NCBI GenBank assembly: GCA_026874595.1
Contig: CM049306.1
Location: forward strand, 23,049,019 to 23,113,018
DNA length: 64,000 nt
From: Sipunculus nudus
Taxonomy: Eukaryota; Annelida; Sipuncula; Golfingiida; Sipunculidae
Direction of reading: 5' to 3'
Shown here: piece by piece, positions 37,401-49,013 of the stretch
How the letters are laid out: every line of letters starts with the position of its first letter
How positions within the stretch are numbered: position 1 is the stretch's first letter
The notes under the pieces: model-generated
Told to the model about the DNA's origin: nothing
Seen by the model: the letters and a program-made list of their open reading frames with translations, nothing else
The model's database searches: none
Program-made: the position numbers and the translations under genes

Positions 37401-40400
37401 ACAATATTACAGAGGATTAAACAGACATCATATAAAGTAATGGATCAAAGAAGGCAGACACAGTACACTGAATTTAGTTTATACTGACCTCTGATCCATT
37501 GGCACTCTATATCACAGGCATACATTGTCAATGAAACAAGCATTCCATGTCACATTGTGATGTTTCAAATGCTAAGAAATTACAGTCAAACCTTGCCTAA
37601 TGACCCCCTCTGTTTAGCGACCACCTCAAAACCTCAACCAATTCCTCCAAATCAGAAATTCATTTTTTGCTCTTTATATCAGACTTCACTTTGAGACAAC
37701 ATCCTCAAAAATGCAACCCCTTTATCAAAGTCCTATTGGTGGTTGTAATTTAGAGGTTTCACTGTAATTGATAATATATGCTGTATATACATATGCTGTA
37801 TCAAAGCTTTGAAACTCAGATAATCATTATTGCATGTTATGATTTAGCTGTTTAAATACCACTGAACAAACATATATTTCTAACAATGCAAGCATATAAA
37901 TATCTACAATCATACACATCACATTATTTTTTCTTGGGTGGAGGTGTGGGGTTTCAGAGGCCTACTCACCATGGATGCAACCTGGCTGGTGCTCTGGATG
38001 CCACGGCAACGCAGCATGCTCCATGCTGGCTGTAAGAAACAGTAAAATAAGAATAAATTTACATTGAAATAACACGGATTAACCATTCAGGATTATTCAG
38101 TACTGTCTATATATACAAACAGATTCTGTAAAAATTAATACTGGTAATCCATTTAATCATTTAATCATTTAATACAGGGTACTGAATTGGAGCCACTATA
38201 GAACGCGGGCTTCGCTTCTATTGAGGAACATATAAATAAAATTGTCTCCTCTCATTCCCTATTTTAACTCCTACTTTTCCCTGTAGATGTCCCTACACTC
38301 AACTCTTCTAACATAAACAACTACTAAGCATCAGAAGTCGCCTGAATCGGGAATCGAACCTACGATCTCTAGACTAGGAGCCCTACACGCTACTAAGTGA
38401 GCCGTGAAGACAAGATACGAGCAGGAGCAAGTTTTGTTCATTTATATCTGCGATTGGAGAGGCATCTATCGTGAAAATGGGAAACCATTTACTATTTTAA
38501 CAGGAAAATTAAGCTTTAGGTGGGCGCTCCGCCCCCACACCCCCGTTCAGACGGGGAACCCAGGTTCCCCGAACCCCTCCTCCTCTAATATAATACACTC
38601 CAGCTATGAGCAAAATTAAATACCGGAATTCTGAGGAAAATGATATGTATCGGCCTTTTCCAGGAAACAATTTATTATGCGACACCCGTTGTACCGGCGG
38701 TAGGCTGAAGCCCGGTTTCTTTAGTTCTGCCACTGAGTTTCCTCTTAAACCTCATTTAAAAGTCTTAACACAATTCTTATCAATGCATGTGTGTTGGATC
38801 TTGTCCCTGATGATCTTACTGTATAATGTTATTTTCATTATGAAATATTACTTATATAGGGGTTTAAAAATCTACAAAGCCCATGAAAGCATATTTATGA
38901 CTATAAGTAATCCTATTAGTATCCCCATAATCTTTATGAACAGACTAGACTAGTCGATTAATAATATACCAAGTATTACTGATTTACTTTTAAAAATGTG
39001 CGTTTAGTGGTATATACTTCCAAGTTCTAATTTATTTGAAGATCCCTTCACCATGTATTTATTGTATTCAATGTCTAAGAATTTAAACAAATCACCAGGC
39101 ATTCTCATTATTATGCTGAATAAGGTGTACTCTTTTAAAGCTATTCATGTTGGGTTTTTAAAAGTAAGTGGCTAAACAACCGGCAGGGTGCCGGCAGTTT
39201 GGTCCACAGGCTAAACAGCCGGCAGGGGAAACTGACCTTGCCAGAAGTCTACCCCACTGGCTAAACTGCCGGCAAATTAATGTATGCTCTATTAAGACTA
39301 TTTCAGTCTATTTCAGTGTTATAGTAATACTCTGTACTTTCCATTATCATTATTATTTGGACAATGAGTTGACAATATAGTGATGACTTACCAAATTATC
39401 TATTTCGCTGGTCTATATGTAATAAGTATGTTGAGAAATAATGAGTAGGTATTGAAAGTGATCATTTGTTATATTTACAGGGTACTTTTATGTAAATTTT
39501 CAAATAAAAATTGTAATATTTACAGGAGTTTATAGATTTTGTCATAAAAATATACCAGAAATGTGAATGTGTGTGCAGAGACTGTTTATAGTTTATACAC
39601 AAGTGTGCTTATGAGCAAACAAATAATTAGTGTGTGAAAACAAACTCAGGTTCTGTCAAATAAATGGCCAAAGGATCAGCTAATTACTTGATCAAAGGTA
39701 TAATCACACAATCTTACACCACACCCAATTAAAGTTGATAAGCCTAGCTAATGTGTTGTGAGATGATGTAAGAAATATCCACACCGAATAGCATTTCTTA
39801 AGAAAAGGCTATCAAAATATCTAATTTGGTAAGTCAGCACTATATTGTCAGCTCATTGTCAAAATGATAATGGAAAGTACAGAGAATCACACTGAAATAG
39901 AGCATGTACAATGTTACATTCATTTGCCAACAGTTCAGCCAGTGGGCTATAGACTCAAGGGCAAGGTCAGTATTTCCTGTCGGCTGTTTAGCCTGTGGAC
40001 TAAACTGCCGGCACCCTGCCGGCTGTTTAGCCACTTCCTTTTTAAAAAGATATATGATAATTTTAGGCTACTGTTTCTAACAAAAATATCATTTTGAATT
40101 TAAGAGATAGATTCAACAGAAATTTATTATTAAATTTTTTCTAAAAGAGTAAAGTTCTACCACATTAAAATAAAATAAATTTATTATTAAACTATTGTTC
40201 CAAATGAAAAAAAAGTTCTACCATCCACAGGCGCTTGAATCGCTATTTGTGTTGATATTGGCTTAAATCGTGTTCAATTTACCTTAACAACAATCCCCTA
40301 CCGTTCAATGAGCTGTAAACCATGTTATATCGCTTGCCGGTACTTGTTTATATAATAGATACACAAGGCCGGCATCCAAGTCTGCGGTGGGTTGGCGATA

Positions 40401-41279
40401 ATACAAGAAATCAATTCAAATTCCCGAATATTTCAAAGATTTTCGAGGGAAGAAACTTACAGTCGTTAAATGGCCAGTTCTCCTTTCTATAAAAGCATTA
40501 ATAATTCCAATACACACAGTGTACCACTTGTAATGAGCTCTTATTTGTAACTAGTCTGCATCCATTAAGCAGCTGTTACCCCAAACGAGGAAATCCCCAT
40601 TTATCTTGGTCAGCAGTAAGGATTCCCCCCTGGAACCTAACACCTGATTGGTTGATAACGATGGAAATAGTAATCTGGGTTAAATCTGTCTGCTCGTCGC
40701 TTAATGGATACTGACTCGTCCGCAGACTCGGATGCCGGCCTTGTGTATCTATTATATAAACAAGTACCGGCAAGCGATATAACATGGTTTACAGCTCATT
40801 GAATGTTAGGGGATTGTTGTTAAGGTAAATTGAAAACTATTTAAGCCAATATCAACACAAATAGCGATTCAAGCGCCTGTGTACCATCTAAATGTACCGA
40901 TTTCCGCGTCTTAGCATTTATTTAAACGAATTGTTGGCATCAGCACAATGACGACATATCTTGGAACAGAGGTAAGAAGGTGCCAGTGGTCGAGTGTCCA
41001 GTGTCCACAGGCCAAGCCGGCAATGACAGTTACCATGTGGCCACACTGTACACTGCTGACCAGGTTAAGTTCTTTCACTAAAGCCATGCCCTTGGGATAG
41101 CCCCTGTCATTTTCTTAAGTTACAGGCGGGTTTCATACATTTTAAATCTCAAAATGCTTAACCACCTTATTCAGCAAATGTCGAATACGTTTGTCACAGA
41201 TCTGTATTCAAGTCTGCTGAAAATATTCATTAAAACTCACTTGAGCGGCCTGTACAACACGCTTCAAGGTGTGTGCCAT
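31497..41279 (-). CDS. IDH3B: Isocitrate dehydrogenase [NAD] subunit beta, mitochondrial, ten coding exons, complete
   Basis: Minus-strand exons: 41279-41241, 38029-37970, 35979-35831, 35497-35360, 34964-34832, 34292-34159, 33328-33226, 32780-32634, 32154-31999 and 31574-31497. All have GT-AG borders and phases close, giving 378 residues (human IDH3B 385). The first two exons encode a basic, Ser/Ala-rich mitochondrial leader ([13 protein letters not shown]...). Then follow [98 protein letters not shown] and a [13 protein letters not shown] end. [11 protein letters not shown] and [15 protein letters not shown] mark the beta rather than the alpha subunit. Beta is a structural partner of catalytic alpha in the TCA-cycle enzyme converting isocitrate to 2-oxoglutarate. 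Intron 1 (3.2 kb) holds two MITEs and a SINE-like head; intron 2 a mariner MITE; another intron a minisatellite. Exons look intact. Confidence 0.97.
33567..33982. repeat. Minisatellite, about 23-bp unit, about 18 copies, in an IDH3B intron
   Basis: The unit resembles AATCCTACAGCATGAGCCAG AGG with variants (TATAGC, CATTAGC, GGCAGATG). A 46-bp higher-order pair (ACCCTATAGCATGAGGCAGA then TGAATCTTACAGCATGAGCC) recurs in the middle. It sits in the intron between the SVKGVV exon and the KLGDG exon. Confidence 0.9.
37583..37764. mobile_element. Tc1/mariner-type MITE in IDH3B intron 2
   Basis: Left end CAGTCAAACCTTGCC and right end AGAGGTTTCACTG are inverted copies (consensus CAGTSAAACCT) flanked by TA on both sides (37581-37582 and 37765-37766). 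It is 182 bp with no coding capacity. TA target and CAGT ends fit Tc1/mariner (Tigger-like) MITEs. Confidence 0.8.
38338..38412 (-). repeat. tRNA-like segment, probably a SINE head
   Basis: On the minus strand an A-box-like TTAGTAGCGTGTAGGG and a B-box GGTTCGATTCC are spaced as in a tRNA, with a TCTAGAG anticodon-arm-like stretch between. The T stem does not pair cleanly, so it is unlikely to be a working tRNA gene. It lies in IDH3B intron 1. Confidence 0.45.
38515..38585. repeat. GC-rich hairpin-forming block in AT-rich intron
   Basis: It contains GGGCGCTCCGCCC, CCCGTTCAGACGGGG and GGGGAACCCAGGTTCCCC, each a short inverted repeat, in a 70-base block far richer in GC than its surroundings. 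It adjoins the tRNA-like segment and may belong to the same element. Confidence 0.6.
39164..40038. mobile_element. Long-TIR MITE with 9-bp target duplication (MULE-like), IDH3B intron 1
   Basis: The left end GTAAGTGGCTAAACAACCGG matches, inverted, the right end ...CCGGCTGTTTAGCCACTTCC. Inverted similarity continues for about 240 bp (for example ACTTACCAAATTATC against GATAATTTGGTAAGT). The exact 9-bp direct repeat TTTTTAAAA flanks it (39155-39163 and 40039-40047). It is 875 bp. The termini repeat the motif GGCTAAAC.GCCGGCA three times per arm. Long TIRs and a 9-bp duplication fit Mutator-like elements; the assignment is inference. Confidence 0.85.
40226..40881. mobile_element. Long-TIR MITE with 7-bp target duplication (CACAGGCGCTTGAAT family)
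   Basis: Ends CACAGGCGCTTGAATCGC and its inverse GCGATTCAAGCGCCTGTG, with arms of about 155 bp that remain almost perfectly complementary (for example CCGGCCTTGTGTATC at 40736 against its inverse at 40361). TACCATC flanks both sides (40219-40225 and 40882-40888). It is 656 bp with no convincing ORF. Superfamily uncertain: 7 bp does not fit hAT (8) or MULE (9) exactly. Confidence 0.88.
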
Positions 41280-41330
41280 GTTGGGATCCCGTGACGTAAC
41301 AATCATTTGGGAGCCCAAATCGAGGCCAGC
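41280..41330 (-). promoter_or_regulatory. IDH3B start-proximal region with CRE-like site
   Basis: TTACGTCA (minus strand, 41299-41292) lies about 13 bp upstream of the IDH3B ATG. It is one base off the palindromic CRE found before ARL3. Whether it is in the promoter or the 5'UTR is not known. Confidence 0.35.
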
Positions 41331-44300
41331 AAACGATTCACTATTTTTGCACTGTTCTCTTTGACGTCTAATGATCGGCCATAATATTGCCGAGCGGTGT
41401 GATTTAAATTATTCACAAGGGGATTCCGAGGAAATCCCCTTCGTTCCCATGCCCACATGCCAATCGGTGTCATTTTGACTGATCCAGACGCATTGTAAGA
41501 TATTGATATTCCATCGGAGTGAGTGACTAAGCATCCGACAATATCGCCTGCGCAAACTGACAACCGCAGCCGACATTGCTGACACCGAGATTAAATAATA
41601 ATTTACATAATTTCCATATCATCCATTTATTTCATCCTTTAATTAGACCCAGTTGTGGCTCTGTATAGCCTAAATATAAACTAAAAGTACAAGACTGTTT
41701 CTAGATTTAGCATTAACTGTAGCAACTACTTAAAGCTAGCATGCCGTTCCTCGCTTAGTGAAAGCTCTACTAATCACCAAAACCCATGCTGAAAGTTCGA
41801 GTTTTAATTCTTTTAACTCGTCATATATCTTCACAGTACCGGGACATTTCCACTATCTGCAGTGCACATTTATATGCGGCGTATAGGTATTCAGGATAAC
41901 ATTACACACAAAATGGCGTAGGGGGAGACCGCTGGAGCTATAGGCTATATTTCCACTTAACTACAAACATATATTCTGACTCGGAGAATACTCACAACAG
42001 CGGAACAGAACAGAGCTCGAGACGCGGGTTATTTGCTTTTCGGGGATGCATTAGACTTGAAACATTTCGAGGCATTCAGTGCACTGAATAGTGTGTATAG
42101 GAACAGAGGTGTAATTTTCGAATATAAGTTTTTTAGGTATATACTGTCCGAATCTGCATGATATTAAACAGTCTAAAATAGTACTTTAAATTTCGTACAT
42201 TGAAGGATCCAATTATAACTAATATTTTGAAATATATGTTCATTAAGATTTTACAATATAAAAGAACAATTTGAGATGCTGAAAGGTCTGTCATTTACGT
42301 AATGTAGGCCTATTGGTGTAATATTATAAATGACATGTCTAAACAATATTAAAGTGTGTATGTAACTATATAGACTGCCTGCGATATCATGCAGTTAAAG
42401 TAGGCCTACTAGCTGTCACTTGCAGATTATCAGAGTCTGCGCAGCCAAAATTGGCAACAGCCTGTATATATATTTTATTAGTTCGGTGAAACATACAGGG
42501 AATATGCATGGCCATCTGCTAAAAATGATTTGATTGGGCCTAATTAGAATTTTTTTAGGCTCGTTGCCAGGAATTTCCAATAATGGACGAACGAATAAAC
42601 GAACAAATGGAAATTAATGATCGTGGGTGAATCCTCCCCTTCCTTTTATAGGCAAGACAAAGTACCTATAGCCTAAAACTACAGCAGTATGCATTTTTAG
42701 TTTCATACTATATAAAAAGTGAATTAGTCTGTATTATGTATTTTATATGTACATAAACTTCCCTTTTTAAAGCGTGTTTTGTCAGACTTATCTTCGATCA
42801 GTTCCCAGCATGCACCAATTAATTTTTTTTTTATTTCAACTGAACCTGAAGGAAAGCAAGTGCAGCCTCCACTGTACGGGGGAGTATGTACATGCACGTG
42901 CCCATGAGCGAAAGAAACTGTAACTGCACAGACGCAATATACTCTTTAATTTTCCTAATAGTTATATATTCTCCTTTTTTATAATTACGCTTATTTAATA
43001 TTTTGATAAGCATGCACTTGGCCGTTCGAAGGAAGCTGGAGATATTTCATCCAAAAGCACATCGTCTTCATCCATCTATATATAACCTTCACTGGATTTA
43101 TAAGGTATATTGGGCGACCCAGACGAACCACATGCATGGAATAGGCAGTACGGATTGGGTTCATTGATCTTTCATGTTTTTCCAAAGAGCATATTACACC
43201 TTAATGTTTAAGTCATTACACAAGTCATACGGGGAAATGCATGCACTGCAATGGCCATCCATCTTTTTGCACCGATCTCGTGGTAAACAACCGGGAATCT
43301 TAACATAAGTAAACGAGTGATGAATAAAACAAAATAATGTCACAAACCAAATTGTAAATTCATCTGTAATGTCATTTCCTATGTCGCGTGTATAAGTTGG
43401 CTATCGTCCAGTAATCCATGCACGCATGCGAGTCATGATTATATTCATGCGGCCATAAAATTAACACACATATTCAGGTATAGCGCCATTTCGTCGATCT
43501 GACATTACGACAAGAGTACAGGTATTCGAGGGCCAACTGAGTTGGGTTGTCACGAGGCTTATTGTGTACGTGCTTGCATGAAAACACAATTAAAATTAAA
43601 GCACCATGGACCGAGCATGCCTCCGCAAACATTCTAGCTATATAAGGCTACCATATCTGAAATATTACAAGGATCCTGGTCAAATTCGAAACGCGATACG
43701 GAAACACAGGAAATACTATATATTACCCAAAGCCGAGAGATATGTGTTTCATGAACGGTTCACTAACTCAAGAACACATGCAGGTCAGTCCTGCCGATCG
43801 ATATAGAGCAAAGTCTTCTATATAGCCCATTAGTTTCGAACGGATTTTTACACGTGTAGTTTTCCTGAATACAATTAAATGACGAGGGTATTATCTGCCT
43901 TATCTCGTAATGAAAAATCTTCCAAATATCAATATAATATGGTGACTTATATAGCCTCCAAATTTTATTATACCCCAATAGGTGTAACCCTCTAGAAATT
44001 ATTCACCAAATTCATAACAAAATTCATAACCTTTAAAGTAAAGTTGCTAATCAACCAAGACAAAATCCTAATATACCCTCTAATTCGAGATATGATAATG
44101 AGCAATTTAGTCAAACCTGTCTCAGTATTCATTGCACGATCAACGTAAATTAATTCCGAAAGTTTATTCACAACATGGCTATGATTTTGCCCAGTCACAC
44201 TGTTTAGTCGGTTTTATTTGATCCAAAAGCGCAAGGTATAGACGCGCATTGTGCAGATTCCTCTGGGTCGCGGCAGTATAACTGAAAGTACTGGAAATTT

Positions 44301-45004
44301 TAACAATTTCAGTTAAGTATTTCATTTATATAACTGTATATATGTATATGAGTAAAGTAAAAAAAAAAGTAGTGTTACTGAATGATTTTACACAAAACGG
44401 TTTTTATCAAAGTTAAATGCAGTAAATTGCTCTGTTTGGTTAACCATTTATAGGCCTGTATAAACTCCGGTTTAAGTCTACCAGTAATTCATTAGGCCTT
44501 TATGGTCACTTATACTTTAAAGCATAATTTCAGAAATATCTAAATATATATGGTGTTGCAGTTATATACACGAGGAATACACGAAGCCAATGTTGTTCAT
44601 TTCGTTTTGAGTTACAGCTCATCGCCCCGGCGAACGTTTGAACAGGCCACAGGCTCAGAGTGTAAGCACTTCAAATGTTGACCATAATCAGATAAGATCC
44701 ATTTTATTAACACGGTATCCTCTCTTCAATATATATTTAGTATATACTACAAGTAATAACAAACCAGTTTATTTTATTATATTACTGATTTGACAATAAT
44801 TCATGTGAGTAAACTTTGCTTTACAGCAAGTGAATTTAATATTAATATGTTTGTAACGCTTTTGCTTTTCAGCGCCATCTATAATATTCAAAAATTTAAT
44901 TTATAAGTTAAAGATATCTATGTCTGTCTTTTCGATTAATGCTTTAATCATAATTTCAGTTCAACGCAGTGGAACTTTATGAATTCTCGTTGGCTATCCA
45001 CTCA

Positions 45005-45107
45005 AATAAGAATAAGAATAAGAATAAGAATAAGAATAAGAATAAGAATAAGAATAAGAATAAGATAATATAATATAATATAATATAATATAATATAATA
45101 TAATATG
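45005..45107. repeat. Microsatellites (AATAAG)n then (TAATA)n
   Basis: Roughly ten units of the 6-mer AATAAG run directly into about eight units of the 5-mer TAATA. Confidence 0.95.
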
Positions 45108-45619
45108 AGAATATACAAAGGAATTATCCATTTTAATACCTTACTCAAATGTTATGTTACACTATAAATGAATTAAAGATGTCGCTGTGGTGTATTAGTG
45201 GTTCTACCATAATAAATAATGAAGACATTTTGCCCATTGACCAATACATAAATTTGAGTCTAAAGCAAAATCCAAAGATATTTTGGTTGAGCTGACTATT
45301 TTGAAAAGTAAAGCCCGTGAAATTGTGACTGTGCTTTTACACTCTTTGCCGAAAACACGTCATGCAATTTGTGTAGTTTGTAAACAAAGTTTGCCTGTAA
45401 CACACACACACACAAACACATAAATTATATAATTATATGTAATATATACATATAAATTATATGTAAATTTTAGTCATTTCGTGGAATGCCTGAAATCTGT
45501 AGGCATTTGCCTGTAACACAAACAATCACCATCACACATGTACACACATGCACACACATATATATTTATATATATTTATATATATATAATTATTTATATA
45601 CAGGGGCGTCAATATTGGG

Positions 45620-45726
45620 GGGGGGGGGGGTTATATCCCCCCTCACTTTTTTGGCAAAGGGGGGGGGGGGGGTTCGAATACAGAAAATTGATAAATATAA
45701 TTATAGACTTTGTTTCCATTTATGAG

Positions 45727-45777
<51 letters not shown>

Positions 45778-45811
45778 CATACAGGTTTTTTATGTTGTGC
45801 GCAGTATATAG

Positions 45812-45856
<45 letters not shown>
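45620..45856. repeat. G-runs and (TA)n microsatellites
   Basis: G-runs of about 13-14 at 45617-45630 and 45660-45673, and (TA)n at 45729-45775 and 45818-45854. Open frames across this region are TA-repeat artefacts. Confidence 0.9.
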
Positions 45857-47216
45857 CCTCAAGAATTTTTTTGGCTATGGTGTGCGCTGATTCATGCAGT
45901 CAGCAAGTATTTATGCATATATTATATATATAAACTGTTCGTTATGCACTCAGAAGTTTCAAGCTTGTCTGCAGGGAACGGGATTTACATGCATGTGCGT
46001 GTGTAAAGCTTTTGTCAAATTGCATAGATCCGAGATACCCGATGAAGCAAGTCGGCCCCAGCACAAATCGAAGCTAAACCTGCTGGTACTTGCAGTTCCT
46101 GTGCTCTGTGGTAAACGACAACACAAAGACGGGCTGTCAGGATGGCATGTCTTCTCGGCCGGAACGTAATCTCGATTTACAGGAAAACATGCGTCAGACA
46201 GGTAATTTAAAAGGTTTAATAAGCCAAGGTCATCCTGTGACCAATACGGAGCAAGGGTGTTCAGTTGATCTGCCTGCCAGTGTAACACCACGTCTTGTGT
46301 TTACGGTTACTGTAAGGTCAAAGTTCAAATTTAGCTGCTGCAATCCCGACCGTGTACAAGGATCGGCCACTGCAGGTGCAGGCTATTCAGCATGTGTACA
46401 CGTAGTCTCTCAGGGCACAGTCGCTTGAATCCTTATTTATGGCCTTTTTTGGCCATGAACAATTCAGATCTGAACAAAGAATCCGCGAAGTCCGTTTCTG
46501 GAAGCTTTGGTGGGATCAGTAATTTTATATTGGCGGTGTAGCCTGTTTTAGTCCAGACATTTAGGTATATCAGTGAAAATTTCAAAATTAGAATTTTTAC
46601 ATGAAATATATACTGTCAGTTTTGTCTTTATTTTTTGGCAGAATAATCCCCTCCAATAAGGTTCCAGCTGCTGTGCTCAAGGTATGGTCAGACCTGTTGG
46701 TTGGCATTGACTCCACGACCCGTATTTATATTATATATCCTATATAGTGCCTCTGTCAACATCAATATAAATACACTGTGGGAATGGTAGATCGAGTGCT
46801 GGGGTCATCGACTCGGAGTTCTGTGCACACCGGCCAGCCCTCGTTCACACACTTGATCTGTCCCTGTTCTCGTGTCCAGGACAAAGTCGCCGTACACTGT
46901 CCCCTACCTTAAAGGTGCCCATTCACCTACCTTTAAAAAGTATTTGAGTGATTTCTGGCTTCCTCTGTGTATATATATTAATACTAAGGGTAATTTTGGT
47001 TGTGAAAAGTTCTTATAAGGCCTTCGTGAAGGATATGATTTTGTTTATCCGCAGACGCTTGAATTGCTATTAGTGTATATTTTGGTTAAATTTGTTACTT
47101 CTCTGGGTCATTTTCTTATAACTATTACTTATCTTACATATTCCTGGCGTTTTTCACACTATAATGTTAATCCCTTTATTATTTGCTTAAATCTTAAATA
47201 TTATGTAAATATGATG

Positions 47217-48117
47217 TGCGATTGGGGAAAGTACTTGCACATGCATATAAGTCACTCTCACACCACAATATTAAAGAGAACTCCGTTCTGTAGAACTAAT
47301 CTTGTATTAATTAAATAACCATTTTCACAAGTTGCCAGTCCTGAAGCCTTCTGAATATAAAGACCTGAGTTCAAAATACTCCGCCGGTACTAACGTTGAC
47401 TATAATGCTGAATATATCTATAGCTCTCCCTCTCTCTAGACTCAATCTGCTGGGTTTATTTATAGCTAGTCCCCCAAAGATTGAGAACCTAAACGAAACA
47501 GCCATAACCTGAGGCTAAATTGTGTGCTATATGGTCTCGGTTTAGCAAAATCTGTGTTTCCGGTCATACCTTTAATCCCGAATAACTTATCTAAAGTATA
47601 TCTAATTTAAGTAAGAATAACTCTAACGTAACGGTGACTTTTTCTAGCCCATATCTTACTAGATGATAAAAAGTAGGCATTAATAGAATATTTAATAAAA
47701 CTAAATTAAGAGTAGAGAAAGTGGATATGATTCCATCGTGTTGTGCTTTGATCGTTAATTGCTTAAATGTAACATCACGTAATCCTTGCATAACCAACAT
47801 GAGTGTGGTCTACAGTTCTGGCTACCTAATGATATATAAATGAACCAGACTGGCTAAAAGACATTTAAACTAAAGGGACCTCAATTTTCCAAACTAACAC
47901 ACGCACTATATTCCTTTGTGTGTGAACTATATGCTTTAGTTGACCAGTACACCAGTGCAATTGGTTCAACAGCAAACCCCATACAGTACACAGCTCATAA
48001 GCAAAACGGTGACAGCCCGACCTGTCAGCCTGTCTGGGGCAAGCGACTAGAGTCTCCCCCTGAGGGTAAACGGTCACTGCTAACGCTTATACTACAGCGT
48101 GATTTTACACTATAACA
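47217..48117 (-). repeat. Gypsy 3' LTR (left copy)
   Basis: 901 bp, reading TGTTATAGTG ... CCCCAATCGCA on the minus strand, i.e. TG...CA ends. By eye about a dozen single-base differences and no indel separate it from the 54008-54908 copy, roughly 1.3%. Confidence 0.95.
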
Positions 48118-48140
48118 AATACCTTCCCTCCACTGAAATT
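48118..48140 (-). other. Polypurine tract of the retrotransposon
   Basis: GTGGAGGGAAGGTATT on the minus strand ends exactly at the 3' LTR border, where plus-strand priming is expected. Confidence 0.7.
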
Positions 48141-49013
48141 TGGTCCTCCAAATTGATAGCAATAATATAATACACGTATAATATAAATTCATAACATACC
48201 TCTAACTTAAGAAAAAATAATTACTGTCATATTATAAGATCATCCAAGTCTGTTTAACTGCTGGATAAGATTTCATGGTGTAACCGATTATCTATGCTCA
48301 CTCAGATGTGGCTGATGCGACATCAGTGGCACTCCATTCTAACAGCAAGCTGTATGCTTTAACCATTCTAAGAATATGCCTATTGCGGTCAACTGACGGC
48401 AGGCAAACCATGATAAACATGATAAAATCTCCCTATTATTTTCTTAAAAGGCGAAAGCTAATCTTATCCTCTCAATATACCGTGCTCAATTGTCAAGAGC
48501 TACTTATGCGCCCGAACGTAAAGTGCAACAGCAAGTCCACGGCTCGCGACACTAGCCTAGAGAAAGCGTTTAAACAGGTTTCTCTCTTCGGCCTCGTATT
48601 ATTATTAATCGTTGAGTATTCATTTCCCAAGTTACTCAAAAACTCCAAACTCTTAAATTTCGATTAATGCATAATCAGCTTTACTTTAGTGGCTCAGCTG
48701 TTCAGCTGACGGAAAGATGTTATATATTAGCGTACACCTTGAAATATTCTCCTGCCTATACAGTGATTTAACCTAAAAGTGAAAACACCTAAAAACATAT
48801 TTAAGAAAATTGTTTTAAATCACTGAAAACCTCAGCTTTAAACAAGAAGAAATGTAATTGAAAATACATATTTTATAAATCTAACATGCCTATATTCAAA
48901 TAATAAAAATAAATGTATATACTTCTTTAAGGCTTCATAGACTGAATAAACTTTACAAATAGTATACATGTCATCAAAAATATTTGGTCAGTTATAACAA
49001 TATCAGAGTCCCA
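48141..49013. other. Retrotransposon 3' internal non-coding region
   Basis: It lies between the chromodomain stop and the polypurine tract. It holds a 119-residue open frame on the opposite strand (48308-48667) with a hydrophobic patch near its end; no family is recognised and it may be chance. Confidence 0.5.

Larger units (their letters stand above)
41331..47049. other. Intergenic stretch upstream of IDH3B, no gene recognised
   Basis: It contains only simple repeats (listed) and short open frames without family resemblance, including overlapping frames at 45959-46291 (minus) and 46090-46428 (plus). A single CACAGTCGCTTGAATCCTTA at 46416 resembles the end of the CACAGGCGCTTGAAT family but has no partner. 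Confidence 0.5.

Noticed and set aside
38338..38412. Functional tRNA gene
   Set aside because: A and B boxes are present but the T stem and acceptor stem do not pair properly.
41303..41563. 86-residue minus frame just upstream of the IDH3B start
   Set aside because: It ends 24 bases before the IDH3B ATG and resembles nothing known; an upstream ORF cannot be excluded, but evidence is absent.
45486..45855. Tyr/Ile-rich frames of about 80-105 residues
   Set aside because: They arise from (TA)n and G-runs.
45959..46428. Overlapping 110-residue frames on both strands
   Set aside because: No recognisable family, no supporting splice context, and opposite-strand overlap typical of chance open frames in GC-richer DNA.
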